A stretch of 64,000 nucleotides of DNA. Source: Patiria miniata (Eukaryota > Echinodermata > Asteroidea > Valvatida > Asterinidae). The stretch covers positions 16,059,162 to 16,123,161 of the forward strand of contig NW_024037072.1 in assembly GCF_015706575.1 (NCBI RefSeq), given 5' to 3'. Each line of letters opens with the position of its first letter. Within the stretch, counting starts at the first letter, position 1. A program made the position numbers and the translations under genes. Under the pieces are notes generated by a model that had not been told where the DNA came from, searched no databases, and saw only the letters and a list, made by a program, of their open reading frames with translations. This document shows positions 47,801-59,890 of the stretch, in pieces.

Positions 47801-49999
47801 CTCTTATCCAGACCCCCCGAGGCCGTCTCCGTTGCTCCTATTTTCGAACGGAATTTTTGCAGACGTGATCGGATTGCAGAGGCGATCCAATGAATATTAT
47901 TAAACTTGAACTCAAGGTGTGAAATCACAAAGCCAAGGACAAGGGCAAAATTAAGTCCAGGGAATAGGCAACAAGGCAGACGCGAAGAAATGGAAGTCTT
48001 GAGGCTAAGTTATCTAGCAGATGTGAGGGCAAAATGCATTACCGCAACAATTTACCTGCATGGGTGAGGCGTTGTTAAATTATCAGGTACCCTCAGGTGC
48101 TGTTATAGCTTGGGCAGATGTGTCCTGCCCACAGAGCGTGCATAAAGATCCGTTTTAAATCTGTGCGAGTTGACAGGCCACGTACACTGAGGACCCTGAA
48201 CAAAATGAATTAAAAAATGTACATGTCCTTAGTTTTCTTTCTGTATTCAACTAAAAGCCGTGGATTTAAACTTTAGAATGTTTGAAATAAAGTGAACAAA
48301 CAAAGCTATAGGAAGGGGAAATCCACGATGTGCAACTGAAACCCTTCTTATGTTATGTTAATCATCGAAAGTCGCCAATACTTAATACAGCCCAGTAAGG
48401 TTTAGCATCAGTTCATTCAATTATGAAATCTAGTGGATGTTTTCTTGATGGTTCACCTTCATTCTCTTTGCAAAACGTCGATATTCAAGTTTCGTTACAA
48501 AAAAAACCCCAAAACAACAACAACTTGGGTAAAATCGAGATCAAGTCCATCACATATCAGTTACACCAATGGTCTGGTGCAGGTTCGGCTGTGGCACACC
48601 AGGGAGTTACACTGCGCCAGGATAGTGATCATATGCCCGCTGGCTGAAATGTCCCGGGACATTCTATTTGTGATTCACGTCCCGCGGGAAATAAACCTTG
48701 GAGTCTTGATAATTGTTTGCTCTGGCAGATTTTTGTTTGCTGGTGTGCAGATTGTTATTTACCGAAACTATTTGTCATCGTATCAAGTTTCCTCTTTTGG
48801 TAACATTTTATGGCTTTCTCTTTGTGTATTTGTGATTTACGTCTTGTAGAAAACACACATGGAGTTTGGATCTTGGTCAGCTAAACCCGATTTTTTCGTG
48901 ATAGAACAATTCATTGGGACTGAAGTTAAAATCTTTATCAATAGGCCTACATGTATATCTTAGTTTAGCAGATTTCATGGCTTTGTCGTTTAGTCAACTA
49001 ATGCTACCCTTTTCAGGGGAAACATATTGTAGAAAATTGAAAATCCTATAATCCCGAACGCAAATTGATCAAAACGCTCGTCTTAAATTTCCGCAATTGA
49101 ATAGTGTTTAATCCCATTATTTTGGTCAGCTTATAAAATCAAATTTTTATGAAGAACACATTTTTATGAAGAACACTTGGTATCTAGAAATTGTCGACGT
49201 GATGTCGCTGTGAGACACGCATCTTTCGTGCAAATTTGCTTGTTATTCAAACTTGCTTGAAACTTTAAAAGTAATCTGACGATCCAAGAACTTGTCACCA
49301 AGTTAACGTGTCCCGCTAAAGACGATAAGGTGAGGTTTAGTAAGCGTGCTAACGTTCAAGGTGAAATGCTACCCATCATCGTTGAATGGCACAAAGCTCC
49401 CTTAATTTGCTGCTTAAACTTCTATATCTAGTAGGCGCTTGATATATAATAGCGCTGAAGTACTCTCATTTCATTCTTTAGTTGCTATATGTATAGCTTC
49501 ACCCCCTTTTGTAATTGCACACATTATAAGAGTCATTTTGTACTGTGTAGGCTATTCTAGTTTTTCACCGTCGCCAGTGCCTCTAGCAACATTCTTTTCA
49601 ACAGCTTTAATGTTGACTTCGGCTGTTGAAATTGGGGTGGGATGTATTTTTCCTACTCCCCTTTGCTTTCCTCCTTCCGGGGTTTGAAAAAAACCCAACA
49701 TTTTACAAAGCCTTTGTTCAAGTTGCACAATAGAGTTAGTTCAAAACACCTGCCAATTTGAGGGTAAAAATGCCCGGAGTTCATTTCTGTCTTTCTTTTT
49801 ACCCACTTCACAGTAATACCTGGCAGGTTGACGTCAGTTACTAATGACAAAAGTCAACTTAGCTCACTTTTGGCAGACCGTCGGGAATAATGGCAGTCAT
49901 TTTTCATGATTAGAGAGATTTTCGGTCTCTTGATGGGCGAGAACTTGCATGTTTGTAACGTCACTGCATTCTCTGATTCTCGGAAATGTTTTGTGGCCG
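44815..49999. other. Long gene-free stretch
   Basis: It has no recognised frame. Bases 45275-45345 weakly echo 42545-42615 (CTTAGGGTAA.CTGAAG...AGTGACA). Homopolymers occur at about 45814-45832 and 47731-47741. A 17-bp tandem dimer lies at 49143-49176 and one TAGGCCTA at 48942-48949. Confidence 0.6.
49143..49176. repeat. Perfect 17-bp tandem duplication
   Basis: ATTTTTATGAAGAACAC twice in a row. Confidence 0.9.
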
Positions 50000-50332
50000 G
50001 GGCAGATAGGGGACTTATTTGGGGGAATTGTGCCTTTGAAGATACAAGCATGGCATTTGGCACACAGTCAGAGTATGTCATGAAAAAGATATCTGGCTAT
50101 GAAGCCATCGCAGATGTGTCCTTTCTAAAAACATAGGTGGAACAACAAGCAGTTTTGAAAATTTTCAAAATGGCTGCCATTGCACGATATTCTACCTACA
50201 TTTCTTTCAAGGGATAAATCCGCGATGGCCCTACAGCAAAATATCTTTCTCATGACATACTCTGAATATGGGCCAAATGCAATGCTTGTATCATCAAAGG
50301 CACAATCACATCACCTATCTGCCATACTATGT
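50000..50332. repeat. Foldback with arms of about 150 bp
   Basis: Bases 50000-50150 and 50182-50332 are inverted copies, roughly 80% alike by eye, around a centre of about 30 bp that is itself partly palindromic (GTTTTGAAAATTTTCAAAAT). Read outward from the centre, the left arm on the minus strand gives MTYSDCVPNAMLVSSKAQ and the right arm on the plus strand gives MTYSEYGPNAMLVSSKAQ, so a short reading frame is kept in both. The peptide is not recognised. It could be an inverted duplication of an exon-like or repeat-derived segment, or a foldback transposon. No target duplication is evident. Confidence 0.75.
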
Positions 50333-51411
50333 GGGAAAGGCGAAACTTTGGAAACTGAGGAGATGCATGAAAAGTGATTATTGGTCTCTGGAAAGGGCAG
50401 GTGGGGAATCAAACAATGAGGTCTACCGAATTGTGATTTGCCAGTGAGTTGACGGGCTATGGGGGGGGGGGGGGTGACTACGTACCAACTTTATACATAG
50501 GTCCATGCATTTTGGATGTGGCACCTTGAAAATTGCTGAAAAAGAGCACTAGAACGGTTATGGGCTTTCCAAAAACTGCATAAAATTGACTGACGACATA
50601 GTTACATTTTGGAACATTGCCAAATATTGGAATACGTGGTTAGTGGAATTCCTACAGCATTATTTTGAAGACAAAATCAGTATTAAATACTTTCCTTCTA
50701 ATATGTTATCTAGGAAAATTGAACTACAAAATGGAATTTAAAAACAAGCCACCCCCCCCGCAAACCCCCGTATCCAAACAAAAACAACAACTCGAATCCA
50801 GAACAACCCGCGTTTATCAGTTTTCTCCAAAACCCATAACATATTAAAGGTTGCCTGCATATTTTGTCTGGGGAGAAATGCCAGAACCTCTCGAATTACA
50901 TTGAAAACAAATGCACATTCAAACTCTCCAGTCGGTGGGAGCTGGGTAGCAAATTCCCAGTTAATTTGGATTACATGTACTTGAATTCATCAGGCGGCAT
51001 TTTATCACTCCAGCAGATCGACATCACACGTCACCTCTCTAGGTTATTCCGTAAGATTAATGACCGGGACCCAGGGTCCTTGTAGAGGCAAAGGCACTCT
51101 GTGTTATAACTCCCAACCATACCCCTCCCCGCGTGAACTGCAACACGCGGTGCTGGTCTCACTACTCGATAATAGGCGGCAACATTGATTAGTACGGACT
51201 CGAAATCCGCTTTTTTTTAAAGCGATGTTTGCTCTAATCATGAGAGAGCAGGAAAGCAAATGACGGGGAGGAATTTGGCTGAAACGACCGGGTTTATTTT
51301 GACTTCAAAAAGGCTCGTGTTTCCTTTTAAGTGCGTGTAGTTCTTTCTAATGTGATTTGTACTGGCAACGCTTAGCGCAGTATCAGGAGGAAAAAGAGAC
51401 AGATGTCACAA
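50333..51411. other. Gene-free stretch
   Basis: G-run at 50461-50474 and C-run at about 50751-50759. Only short unrecognised frames are seen. Confidence 0.65.
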
Positions 51412-52354
51412 TACAAAGGAAAGGTATATTGACCTGGTGTAGGTTATTATATCAAAGAAAGGTATATTGCTCTGGTATACAAGGAAAGGAATATTGCCCT
51501 GGTATACCCTAGGTCACTATACAAGGAAAGGTATATTGACCTGGTATAGGTTATTATACCAAGGAAAGGTATATTGCTCTGGTATAGCCTTGGTCACTAT
51601 ACAAGGAAAGGTATATTTCCCTGGTATAGTCTATGTCACTATACAAGGAAAGGTATATTGACCTGGTATAGGTCATTATACCAAAGAAAGGTATATTGCC
51701 CTGGTATAGTCTAGGTCACTATACAAGGAAAGGTATATTGCCCTGGTATAGTATAGGTCACTATACAAGGAAAGATTTGTCGACCCGATTTAGGTTATGA
51801 AAGGTATACTTTGGTCTCTTTAGTACATGGAAAGGTATATTGACCTAACATAGGTCATTATACCAAGGAAAGGTATATTGCCCTAGTATAGGTTATTGTA
51901 CCAAGGAAAGGTATATTGCTCTGGTATAGCCTAGGTCACTATACAAGGAAAGGTATATTGCCCTGGTATAGTCTATGTCACTATACAAGGAAAGGTATAT
52001 TGACCTGGTATAGGTCATTATACCAAAGAAAGGTATATTGCCCTGGTATACAAGGAAAGGTATATTGCCCTGGTATAGTATAGGTCACTATACAAGGAAA
52101 GATATGTCGACCCGATTTAGGTTATGAAAGGTATACTTTGGTCTCTTTAGTACATGGAAAGGTATATTGACCTAACATAGGTCATTATACCAAGGAAAGG
52201 TATATTGCCCTGGTATAGGTCACTGTACCCTTGTTTATGTCACTATAACAAGGAAAGGTAGGGTTATATCACCCTCATATAAAGGTCACTATACAAAGCA
52301 AAGATATATTCCTCTCGTTAGGTAAGGTCACTATACCAAGGAATTGCCCTTGTA
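51412..52354. repeat. Minisatellite, about 38-42-bp units
   Basis: Some 20 imperfect units around AAGGAAAGGTATATTG, then CCCTGGTATA, then GGTCACTATACC. Units vary in length (38 to 42) and in the middle word (GACC, GCTC, GCCC). A longer block containing GTCGACCCGATTTAGGTTATG recurs at about 51775 and 52100, giving a roughly 325-bp higher-order period. A 64-codon frame through it is just the repeat read as protein. The array is cut at 52354 by an inserted element and resumes at 53019. Confidence 0.9.
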
Positions 52355-53018
52355 CAGGACGAGTAAAACAATAGAGACCTCATGCGGATTTTTTTTTTTT
52401 TTTTTTTTAAATGTGTGGCTCGATCGCACCATTTGATTGATAAACATAATATAGGGATAAAGTACATATGGTTGACTAGTAATTGTGAAAACTTCACGTA
52501 ATTTGCGTACTATGTTCACAAAGTTATGCCTATTTTAATACAAACACCACAACATTCAGTTGTCTACCAATGATCATTTACTGTTCAAACACATTGAAAC
52601 AAGGGCGTTTTTCTCCCTTCATAAATGAACGAAAATGTTCACAGAAAAACAGACAAAAATCAGCATTATCATTTCTGAAAAAAACCTCCTCATATTCAAA
52701 ACACAAAATCCGATACTAAAAATAAAATTTCACATTTGACTAAACTTATAAAGAAATCTCGTTTGTATCTGAACGACTGTAAGTAATCCATGGTTCTTAC
52801 TAATGGCATTCCATGGACAGCTGTAAAAATGGATTCTTTTAGTAACATGTGCATTACTCCTCAAAGCATCGATCAATTTCAGTAATTCCTTTTTCACCCA
52901 AAAATGTGTGGAACAACAGGCTGGTTTAATATATATTCTTCGTTGGTGTGTTAAATGTAATTGCTTTTTAAGGGGAAAATCACTAATCCAGGTCATTTTC
53001 TTTCTGGCTCGCCCTGTA
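52353..53018. mobile_element. TA-inserted element splitting the minisatellite
   Basis: Element 52355-53016 (662 bp) lies between TA dinucleotides. Ends are CAGGACGAGTAAAAC and the inverted CAGGGCGAGCCAGAA, with matching continuing to about 35 bp (including GACCT). Removing it and one TA restores a normal minisatellite unit, which confirms the borders. A long T-run is near the left end. A minus-strand frame starting outside the element (53044 down to 52730, 104 codons) is not recognised as transposase. Probable non-autonomous mariner/Tc1 relative. Confidence 0.8.
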
Positions 53019-53340
53019 TAGGTCACTATATCAAGGGAAGGCATATTGCTCTCGTAAAGGTCAACATTCCAAGTGAACGTACATAACCCTAGTTTAGGAT
53101 ACCAGATATATTGCCATTGTTTAGATCAAAACGAAGGAAGGGTATATCGCCCTGGTTTCGGATACCTATAGGAAGGGTATATTGCCCTAGTTTAGGTCAG
53201 TATACCAAAGGAAGGGTATATTGCCTTTAGTTTAGGTCAATATACCAAGGAAGGGTATTGCCTTTACTTTAGGTCACTATACCAATGCATGGTATATTGC
53301 CATCGCATAGGTCACCACATCATGGAAAGGGATACCATGG
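53019..53340. repeat. Minisatellite, right part
   Basis: Continuation of the same unit family beyond the insertion. It decays rightward: units read AAGGAAGGGTATATTGCC and AGTTTAGGTCAATATACC, then lose register near 53340. More diverged than the left part, consistent with an older array edge. Confidence 0.8.
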
Positions 53341-53939
53341 AAAATTATGACCACCTCGTATTGCTCACTTCACAAAGGTAAGGGGTATTTTCCTTGGACA
53401 TTAGCTAAGCTTCTCAGACCAGCCCTGCTTTCACAGGTGCGAGTGATTTGATTTTCAGCGGCCTCATCCCATGTCTTCTAGCCGTCCAAAACTCAGTTAC
53501 CAATGTTGTCACTGGCTATAAATAGTTCGTTCACTTGTCGCGCAGAGTGAAACGAAACCTACCTTAATTCCCAGGAGAGGTGAATAAAAAAGAAGAAGAC
53601 AGAATTGCGGGCATGGTCCTTGGCGGACACCGCGAAGTGCCATTTTGAATTTGTATACTGCAACAACATGATTAAACTTCACTTGTGCTACCGACACTTT
53701 TGTAACAACAAAAACACGCTTATTAATGGGGTTTACCGTACGCTCTTGCATTTTAACTTCTATATTAACTTCAGTTTTGACAAGAGACATATTCAACAGA
53801 TATATTCAATTTCTCTCTTGAATTTCCTATTATATTGTCTCGTAGCCGCCATTTTAAGTGGCCTTTGGCATAGTGGTTGGCGATGGTTTGAAAATCAGAC
53901 CCACACCCCAAACAAATTATCCCAGCCGTTCCCCCCCCC

Positions 53940-53983
53940 CAATTAAAAAAAATAGAACCTGCAATTAAAAAAAATAGAACCTG
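53940..53983. repeat. Perfect 22-bp tandem duplication
   Basis: CAATTAAAAAAAATAGAACC plus TG, twice head to tail, directly after a C-run. Confidence 0.9.
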
Positions 53984-54265
53984 CTCTGTTTGAGACCAAA
54001 CTTTCCCCAGTGGAGGTGGCACCGTCCAAGGCCCTTTTAAAAATAATTGATTTTGCGTACATATTTTTAATCGACATCATTGAAGTGAAATTGGAAAAAA
54101 TTATAGAAAACAAAACTCTAAAATATTTGAAAGAAACCTCAAATTAAAGCAAGCTGTTCAAACTCGCGTTCATCAGCTATATCGTAAACAGACGAATTAT
54201 ACATGGATCGAAAAAGAAAAGATACTCAATCACACAGTAGAACAGCACTGGCAGCCTCGGTATGG

Positions 54266-54286
54266 AAGTTATTATTATTATTATTA
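54266..54286. repeat. ATT microsatellite
   Basis: Six to seven copies of TTA/ATT. Confidence 0.9.
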
Positions 54287-54540
54287 CAGAAAATATGACA
54301 ATGTACCTTTACAGACAAAACTAGTGTTACATGTTAAAAGGATAAAAACATGAACTAGACAAACCCAAATTATGATGGCCAGGATTAATAAAGTGTACTT
54401 AAACACTGTGACTCGGAAGCGTACTAATCCAATCTTAAAATGGGACACTGATATAAAAACATATAAATATAGAAAATCTCTGAATAGAACAAAAATTTAA
54501 AAACAACTACACAAACTCAAAATTATCATAAACAGAACAA

Positions 54541-54735
54541 ACAACAAACAGAACAGAATAAGACTTAAGAAGACACAACAAACAAACATGCATGAAGATA
54601 GGTAGGCAGGCAGACAGATTGACAGGCAGACAGAGAGACAAACAAACCACAAACAAATACCCTAACACCCCAATAAACAAGTAAACAAACAGACAAAACA
54701 ACAACAAAACAAATGAACAAAACAACAACAATATC
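54541..54735. repeat. CAAA/CAGA tetranucleotide-rich DNA
   Basis: Mixed AACA, GACA and GGCA repeats, including AGGTAGGCAGGCAGACAG near 54600. It creates a falsely hydrophobic frame on the minus strand. Confidence 0.8.
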
Positions 54736-56710
54736 ATAGCACTTTTGCGATGATCAGCACAACCCGAGTCAAGTATTGTCTACAAATTAACTAGGTTTTT
54801 ATAGTACCTTGTGCGACTGGGGCAATTTTTTTCGCCTGTAAGGCAGGTCGTCAAGTGGCCATAATTATTTGCATTTAGATTGGTCTCCCATTACTTGCTA
54901 TGGGCGCACTAGTTCAATAAGAATCTATTAAAAAAGCCACGGGCAAGAAGAGGTTATAGCCTGGTGTGATAATATTGAGCGTGGTATCCTGACGTCCTTA
55001 ATTATTCTCTAAATACACCCTCTGTGACTTTGTTTTTTAAATTTAATTCAACTGCTTAAAAAGAAGGAACAATTGTCGGAATTTTTCAAAAGGATTAGGC
55101 CTAAGCATTATAAAAGGAACATTTTACACGAATCACTTTTGTGTATGTCGGTCGACAGATTTTCGAATGTCGATTTTTGTTTACAATGCAAGTTAAATGG
55201 ATTTAAAACAAATCTGATATATGTTTTTCGCCTGTGCCACAAGTTTCCTTTTTTTAAGAAAAAATACACCGGAGAATCTTTTGCATACAGATTATTATTT
55301 ATATTTAGATTTTCATTTTAATGAAACTGTTATCCACAAGAGGGCCGGGGTTTTTCGTAAATTAAACGTAATGCACAATGCCTACCCTCAATCAAATCAG
55401 AATCCGTTGAAATCCTGCAAAGGATCCTAATTTGTCACGGGAACAAATCTTGGAGTGTTTTTCCTAGAAAGTGTTCAAAAGGCAATTAAGCCGTGCGTGC
55501 CAGTGACATTTGAGAAAACTTTTTTTTAAACTTTTTTTTTAAACTGATTGTACCTGAACATTTAGAGAGGTTGAATATAACTTACGCAAACAGGCTTGAC
55601 TTTTGTAATCACGTTGATTTTGGTGCACAGCTTGACTGTTAATTTCAGCATCGAGAAGGGAAATCCCCCCCCCCAAAAAAAACAACCACCAAAGAACACC
55701 AATTTGAAAGAGGCACTTGGGATTTTTCCTCTTTCCAATTAGCTTGAACCTTTCCGAGGGCATCACGTGGCAACATCAACGTGAAGCTACAAGAAATACG
55801 CCAATTTAAACTCAGCACAGCCTTGCCAGCGTCTCCAGCGCGTAACATTAGTTTTAAAGGTCCCGATCGAAACCACCGAATTCAAACGCACTGAAATTCA
55901 ATTTCGGACGGCAATTCCTTTTGGTCTAATCAGATTCGTGCAGAAAAAAGGGACGAATTAAAGGAATAACGGCAAACTCCGGTGAGCGCTAATGATTCGA
56001 CTAGGCTGAACTCCTTCAGAATGAGTTCATTCACTTATGTAACGGAAGATAAAAGCCCCTTTTACTGCATTTTTATAAGCCGAAATGAGCTCGTCCGTTT
56101 GCGCCCACACACCTTCGTTTCAGGCGTTAAACTCGAAGGCAATGAACTGAATAAAAGGGTGCTACATACAGTGCGTTTTTTTTTCATGGCTGGGCACCAG
56201 CGAAATCATCCCACACTCTATTATCGCTTAGGGTATAGGGGGTAGTTTGGGTGTGACATCCCCATTACCGGTAGTTCCCCCTCCCCCTTAGGCAATATAA
56301 AATCATAATCTGCAAAATATACTGGTTCTTCACAAATACCGCCACCTAGTGTATTACGGAATCCAGTCTCCTCCAGTCTCCTCCTAAGTTGAACAGCGCC
56401 TCTATGTGTCAGATGATTTCCGCAACTTTCCGATTCTGCAGTTGCCGGGTAACCGCGAAAAATGTATAGTTGCAGACTTCCCTGCTTGCGCGTGTGATAC
56501 TTCGAAAGTGAGGGCGCTGTTCACCGCTATTGGTCTACGGGACAGCAAAAAAATACATGATATACAGTGCAGGGCGCCATCAAGAAGTAATTGCAGAGTG
56601 GCCCCTTTTGGACAGGATTGTAAGAAAACAATCGACACGCGCTCACAAATTTATCATTGTGCTTTTTGCACAGAGGGTCAGAATATTTACAGTTTACCTG
56701 TTCACCTTCT

Positions 56711-56890
56711 GTGGGAGTATGGCAAAGTAAATAGGGTTCGTGACTCATGATCTGTTGAGGGGCTCAAATCCAGCTGCTGGTCATTATGATGTGTCCTTGG
56801 GCAAGCCACTTAACCCCACTTGCCTTTCTCCATTCAGGAGAATAAATGGGTTCTGGCGTTAGCTAGGGAGTAACTTTGTTGTAGCCTATT
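56711..56890 (+). mobile_element. tRNA-derived SINE, V-SINE-like body
   Basis: The head has a pol III A-box-like TATGGCAAAGTAAATAGG at 56719-56736 and a B box GGCTCAAATCC at 56761-56771. The body then reads TGTCCTTGGGCAAGCCACTT followed by AACCCCACTTGC and GAATAAATGGGTTCTGGCG. That body is the kind shared by V-SINE-type elements of fishes and some invertebrates, which I recall rather than searched. The 3' end is not sharply defined and no target duplication was found. A 114-codon frame overlapping it is incidental. Confidence 0.7.
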
Positions 56891-59108
56891 TTTGTTCCAG
56901 TAGAACATTTGTCTTTAACGTTTGACAAACCGTCAGTAGAAAACAACCAAATGTCCACTAGCTCAAAAAATGTAAAAAAAATTGCTACCGGGAATCGGAG
57001 ATTTTTACAATATAAAACAATTTTCCGATTTGAAAGTAATCGGTCACGAACGTAATAAAGATTTCTCTTTCGTATTTTTCATACCCTTTCCTACTTAACC
57101 ATCACCTCTTTCACATTATATGGCTCAATACTAGTCGAAAGAGGGCGCCCTGTACATTGGCCGTCCTCCAGTTCTCTGCAGCGCACGATTATTTTTTGAA
57201 CAGGAACACGCTGCTTCTACTCTTTCTCTCTCCTGTTGTTATCGCAAATTTGCTTTGAATGTTCTGACGCCAAAGCGGAATTGCTTGGTGTATTGCCAAA
57301 GGCCTATTGCAAACAGTAAACAGTTATTTCTTGCTTTTTCTTTACAAAATGGAAGTTATTTTGTTTCGGCGGACGTAATTGTTTTGTGAACTCTTGATTA
57401 TTTAATTCTCTTTATGTATAATCGACTGCAGTGTGTTTGTTTTCTGTCGTGAGAGAAAAAAACATGTATTTGTTCAGCGAAAAATTTAGTTGAAACCATT
57501 CCGTCTAAAGGGAGTGCGGTTTATGTTGCAATGGAGTCACACAGCAACACGAGTAACACATTTACTGTGACGTAGACCTTACAACGGGTTCGTCTTCTCT
57601 CACTCCAAGGCACCTTAAACAGATATATGGATTCATGATAAATGGGTAGCCTGTGGCTATGTATAGACGAGCCCCGGAACAAGATAGGAAGCCATGAAAG
57701 CTTACTCCCTGTCTCATAAGACGAGACGAATGTGCGTCTGGCTTCGCAAAAGACTAATTTTACAGAGTGGAGTGTTTTTACTTCTGTGTGTATCGGCGGT
57801 GTACATACGGGTGATGTAATGGGTTGGTTATTTGTCAGAACTTAATTTCAGTATAAAGGAAGTGCTGGCCATCTGCTGTGTGCAACCACAGCAAACAAAA
57901 TACTTGACTAACCGGGTCTTTCCTTCAAAAGTATTTGACAAGCCAACCCATATAGTTGATTGGGGAGGAAAGCATGGTTCGGTTCGTCGTGCTGTACGGA
58001 TGGAAAGAATGACGAATGTTGCGCCCCAAGTACATGAACTATATAGCATCGCTGCAGTCTTGAGTCCCGACAATAGTTGGATGATCGTATAGATGAGAGC
58101 AACAGATACCATTTTGAATTTCGATTTTCCCGATAGACCTTCTTGTACAAGGCGTTTTAAGACGAACGGCCCTTGTTTCTTAATCATTTGTCTTTTGCTT
58201 TCTTTTGCTGACATTCATTGAGCGCCCTGTATGGGTATAGGCTGACACAATTGTGGTTGTCAACAGATATTGTAAATGACAGCACACAGACGGCCTGAGT
58301 ATTTTTGCTGCCCTCGACCCGCCATTTTTGTGACAAAAACATCGGGTCGCCAGTTTTCAGTACTTGGCCACCCAAAGACACAAAATGGGTCAACATATTC
58401 CGTATTACCTTAATACGGTAGTTTCCGGCTGCTTTTCGCCCATAAATATTTCATGCCGTTATTAGTCTTTTTTTTTGTTCCCAGTACACCACCGCGCATT
58501 CTTCGAAAGTGGCGAAAATATGACGACGGGTATAGCGTTACCTAATTAGCACACATCGTCGTAAGACTCGGGCCACAGGGGACGGAAGGTTGTATCTAGT
58601 TGAACACCCAGATGTAAATTTCCGACTCGGTCCAATCACGACTTATTTTGATGCGCGTGAAAAGTCAACAGAGCCAACTGGCCTGTTTTGTTTTGCCTCG
58701 ACGCTCGCTTTTTCCCTACCTCGATAATGCTTGCTTATAAGATTTGCAATCCAGTGGTATCATTGCATTAACCATGAACGGAAACCGGGAAGGGATATAT
58801 ATTTTTTTTCTGGGAATCTGGGTATTTTGCATGCAAATGGAAGCGGTTTTCCCATTACCTGGGCATTACTTATAATGCGTCCAAGTCGTTTCCGCGATCC
58901 GTCCATTTCCTTCTTGCTGGAGAGTGGAAATACGATTCGACGAAGTGAAGATCTGACGCTTGACCTAATTTCGTGAATTACATGCACTGACCCGCTCGAA
59001 TGCATGTAGGCCTAATGAGTACTTTTGACATCCTAAAATAATACATTACACAAATGGAAAGTAATCGACATAAAACTGTATTTGGTTTTATATTTAACAC
59101 AAGCTAAT

Positions 59109-59354
59109 GCAAGGCTGGTCCCAGAGTGTACATAATTCAATTCAGTTGATTCAATTCAGAAAGGCCAAAAACGTTCGTGTAGTGTTAACGTAATAGAAAA
59201 AAAAAATCCACTTTTGTCACATGGAGACTTGCCTACACGGAGACTTGCCTACACACGTATCATAAAAGTACATGAAACAAGCGGCGCCAGACTAATGCAC
59301 ATGTGGTGTAGATGTTATGCACTAACAGGGAAGCCTCGCAAGGCTGGTCCCAGA
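59109..59354. repeat. 17-bp direct repeat, 229 bp apart
   Basis: GCAAGGCTGGTCCCAGA at 59109-59125 and 59338-59354, with no mismatch. The 212 bases between do not show inverted ends. Confidence 0.75.
59223..59254. repeat. Perfect 16-bp tandem duplication
   Basis: GGAGACTTGCCTACAC twice in a row. Confidence 0.9.
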
Positions 59355-59756
59355 CCAGCATACGTCACAAATGACAGTTAGTCAGCAAAAATATGAAACA
59401 CACGGGTTTTCCGCTTTAAACATCGGTTGACACTGCGTTTATACTCATGCATTTACTTACCGTCTGAATTTGACAGCGCCCTCTTCTGACTCACGAAGAT
59501 TGTGTGTTTACTGTTAACTGCCCTGTATTGAGAATGCGAAATACAACGAATATAGGCCAGGCATATACCTCATACATATTCAGGAGCAAAAGTCGAATTC
59601 TAACTGGTCAATTCATCATCACGTGCCAGCCGATATTTTCCCCTAGCATTCGCGCACATATTGGGCAAAAACGCACGAACATTGGCAATCCCACGAATTA
59701 CCAGCGTGATGTGACTGCGAATGAGAATAATATTGGTAAATATCGACTTTCCATCC

Positions 59757-59890
59757 AAACTTAACCATTATGTATATTTTATATTTTATAAAAATTCCAT
59801 CGAGACTAAACGATATTATATATAAATTTTGTAAAAAATTCCATTTGAACTAAACCATGTTATATATTTATATTTTATAAAAAATATTCC
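59757..59890. repeat. AT-rich tandem repeat, three units
   Basis: Three imperfect units of about 45-52 bp, each with ACTAAACCAT-like DNA, ATATTTTATATTTTATAAAA and ATTCCA. An ordinary small minisatellite. Confidence 0.8.

Larger units (their letters stand above)
53341..56710. other. Gene-free stretch with microsatellites
   Basis: Contains a 22-bp tandem dimer (53940-53983), an ATT microsatellite (54266-54286), CAAA/CAGA-rich simple DNA (54541-54735) and poly-T/C patches (55516-55545, 55665-55682). The ATT tract could be the tail of a minus-strand retroelement, but no body is recognised. No gene is supported. Confidence 0.6.

Noticed and set aside
51467-51661. Repetitive frame with TRKG/YQGKVY units, like a repeat protein
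   Set aside because: It is the minisatellite read in one frame and breaks as soon as unit lengths change.
51412-52354. CRISPR-like look of repeated units
   Set aside because: There are no constant repeats with unique spacers; the whole unit is repeated, and the window is eukaryotic.
54507-54737. 76-codon very hydrophobic minus-strand frame resembling a membrane protein
   Set aside because: It is produced by CAAA/CAGA simple repeats.
56406-56750. 114-codon plus-strand frame with cysteines
   Set aside because: Its end runs into the SINE head and a frame is also open on the other strand; no domain is visible.
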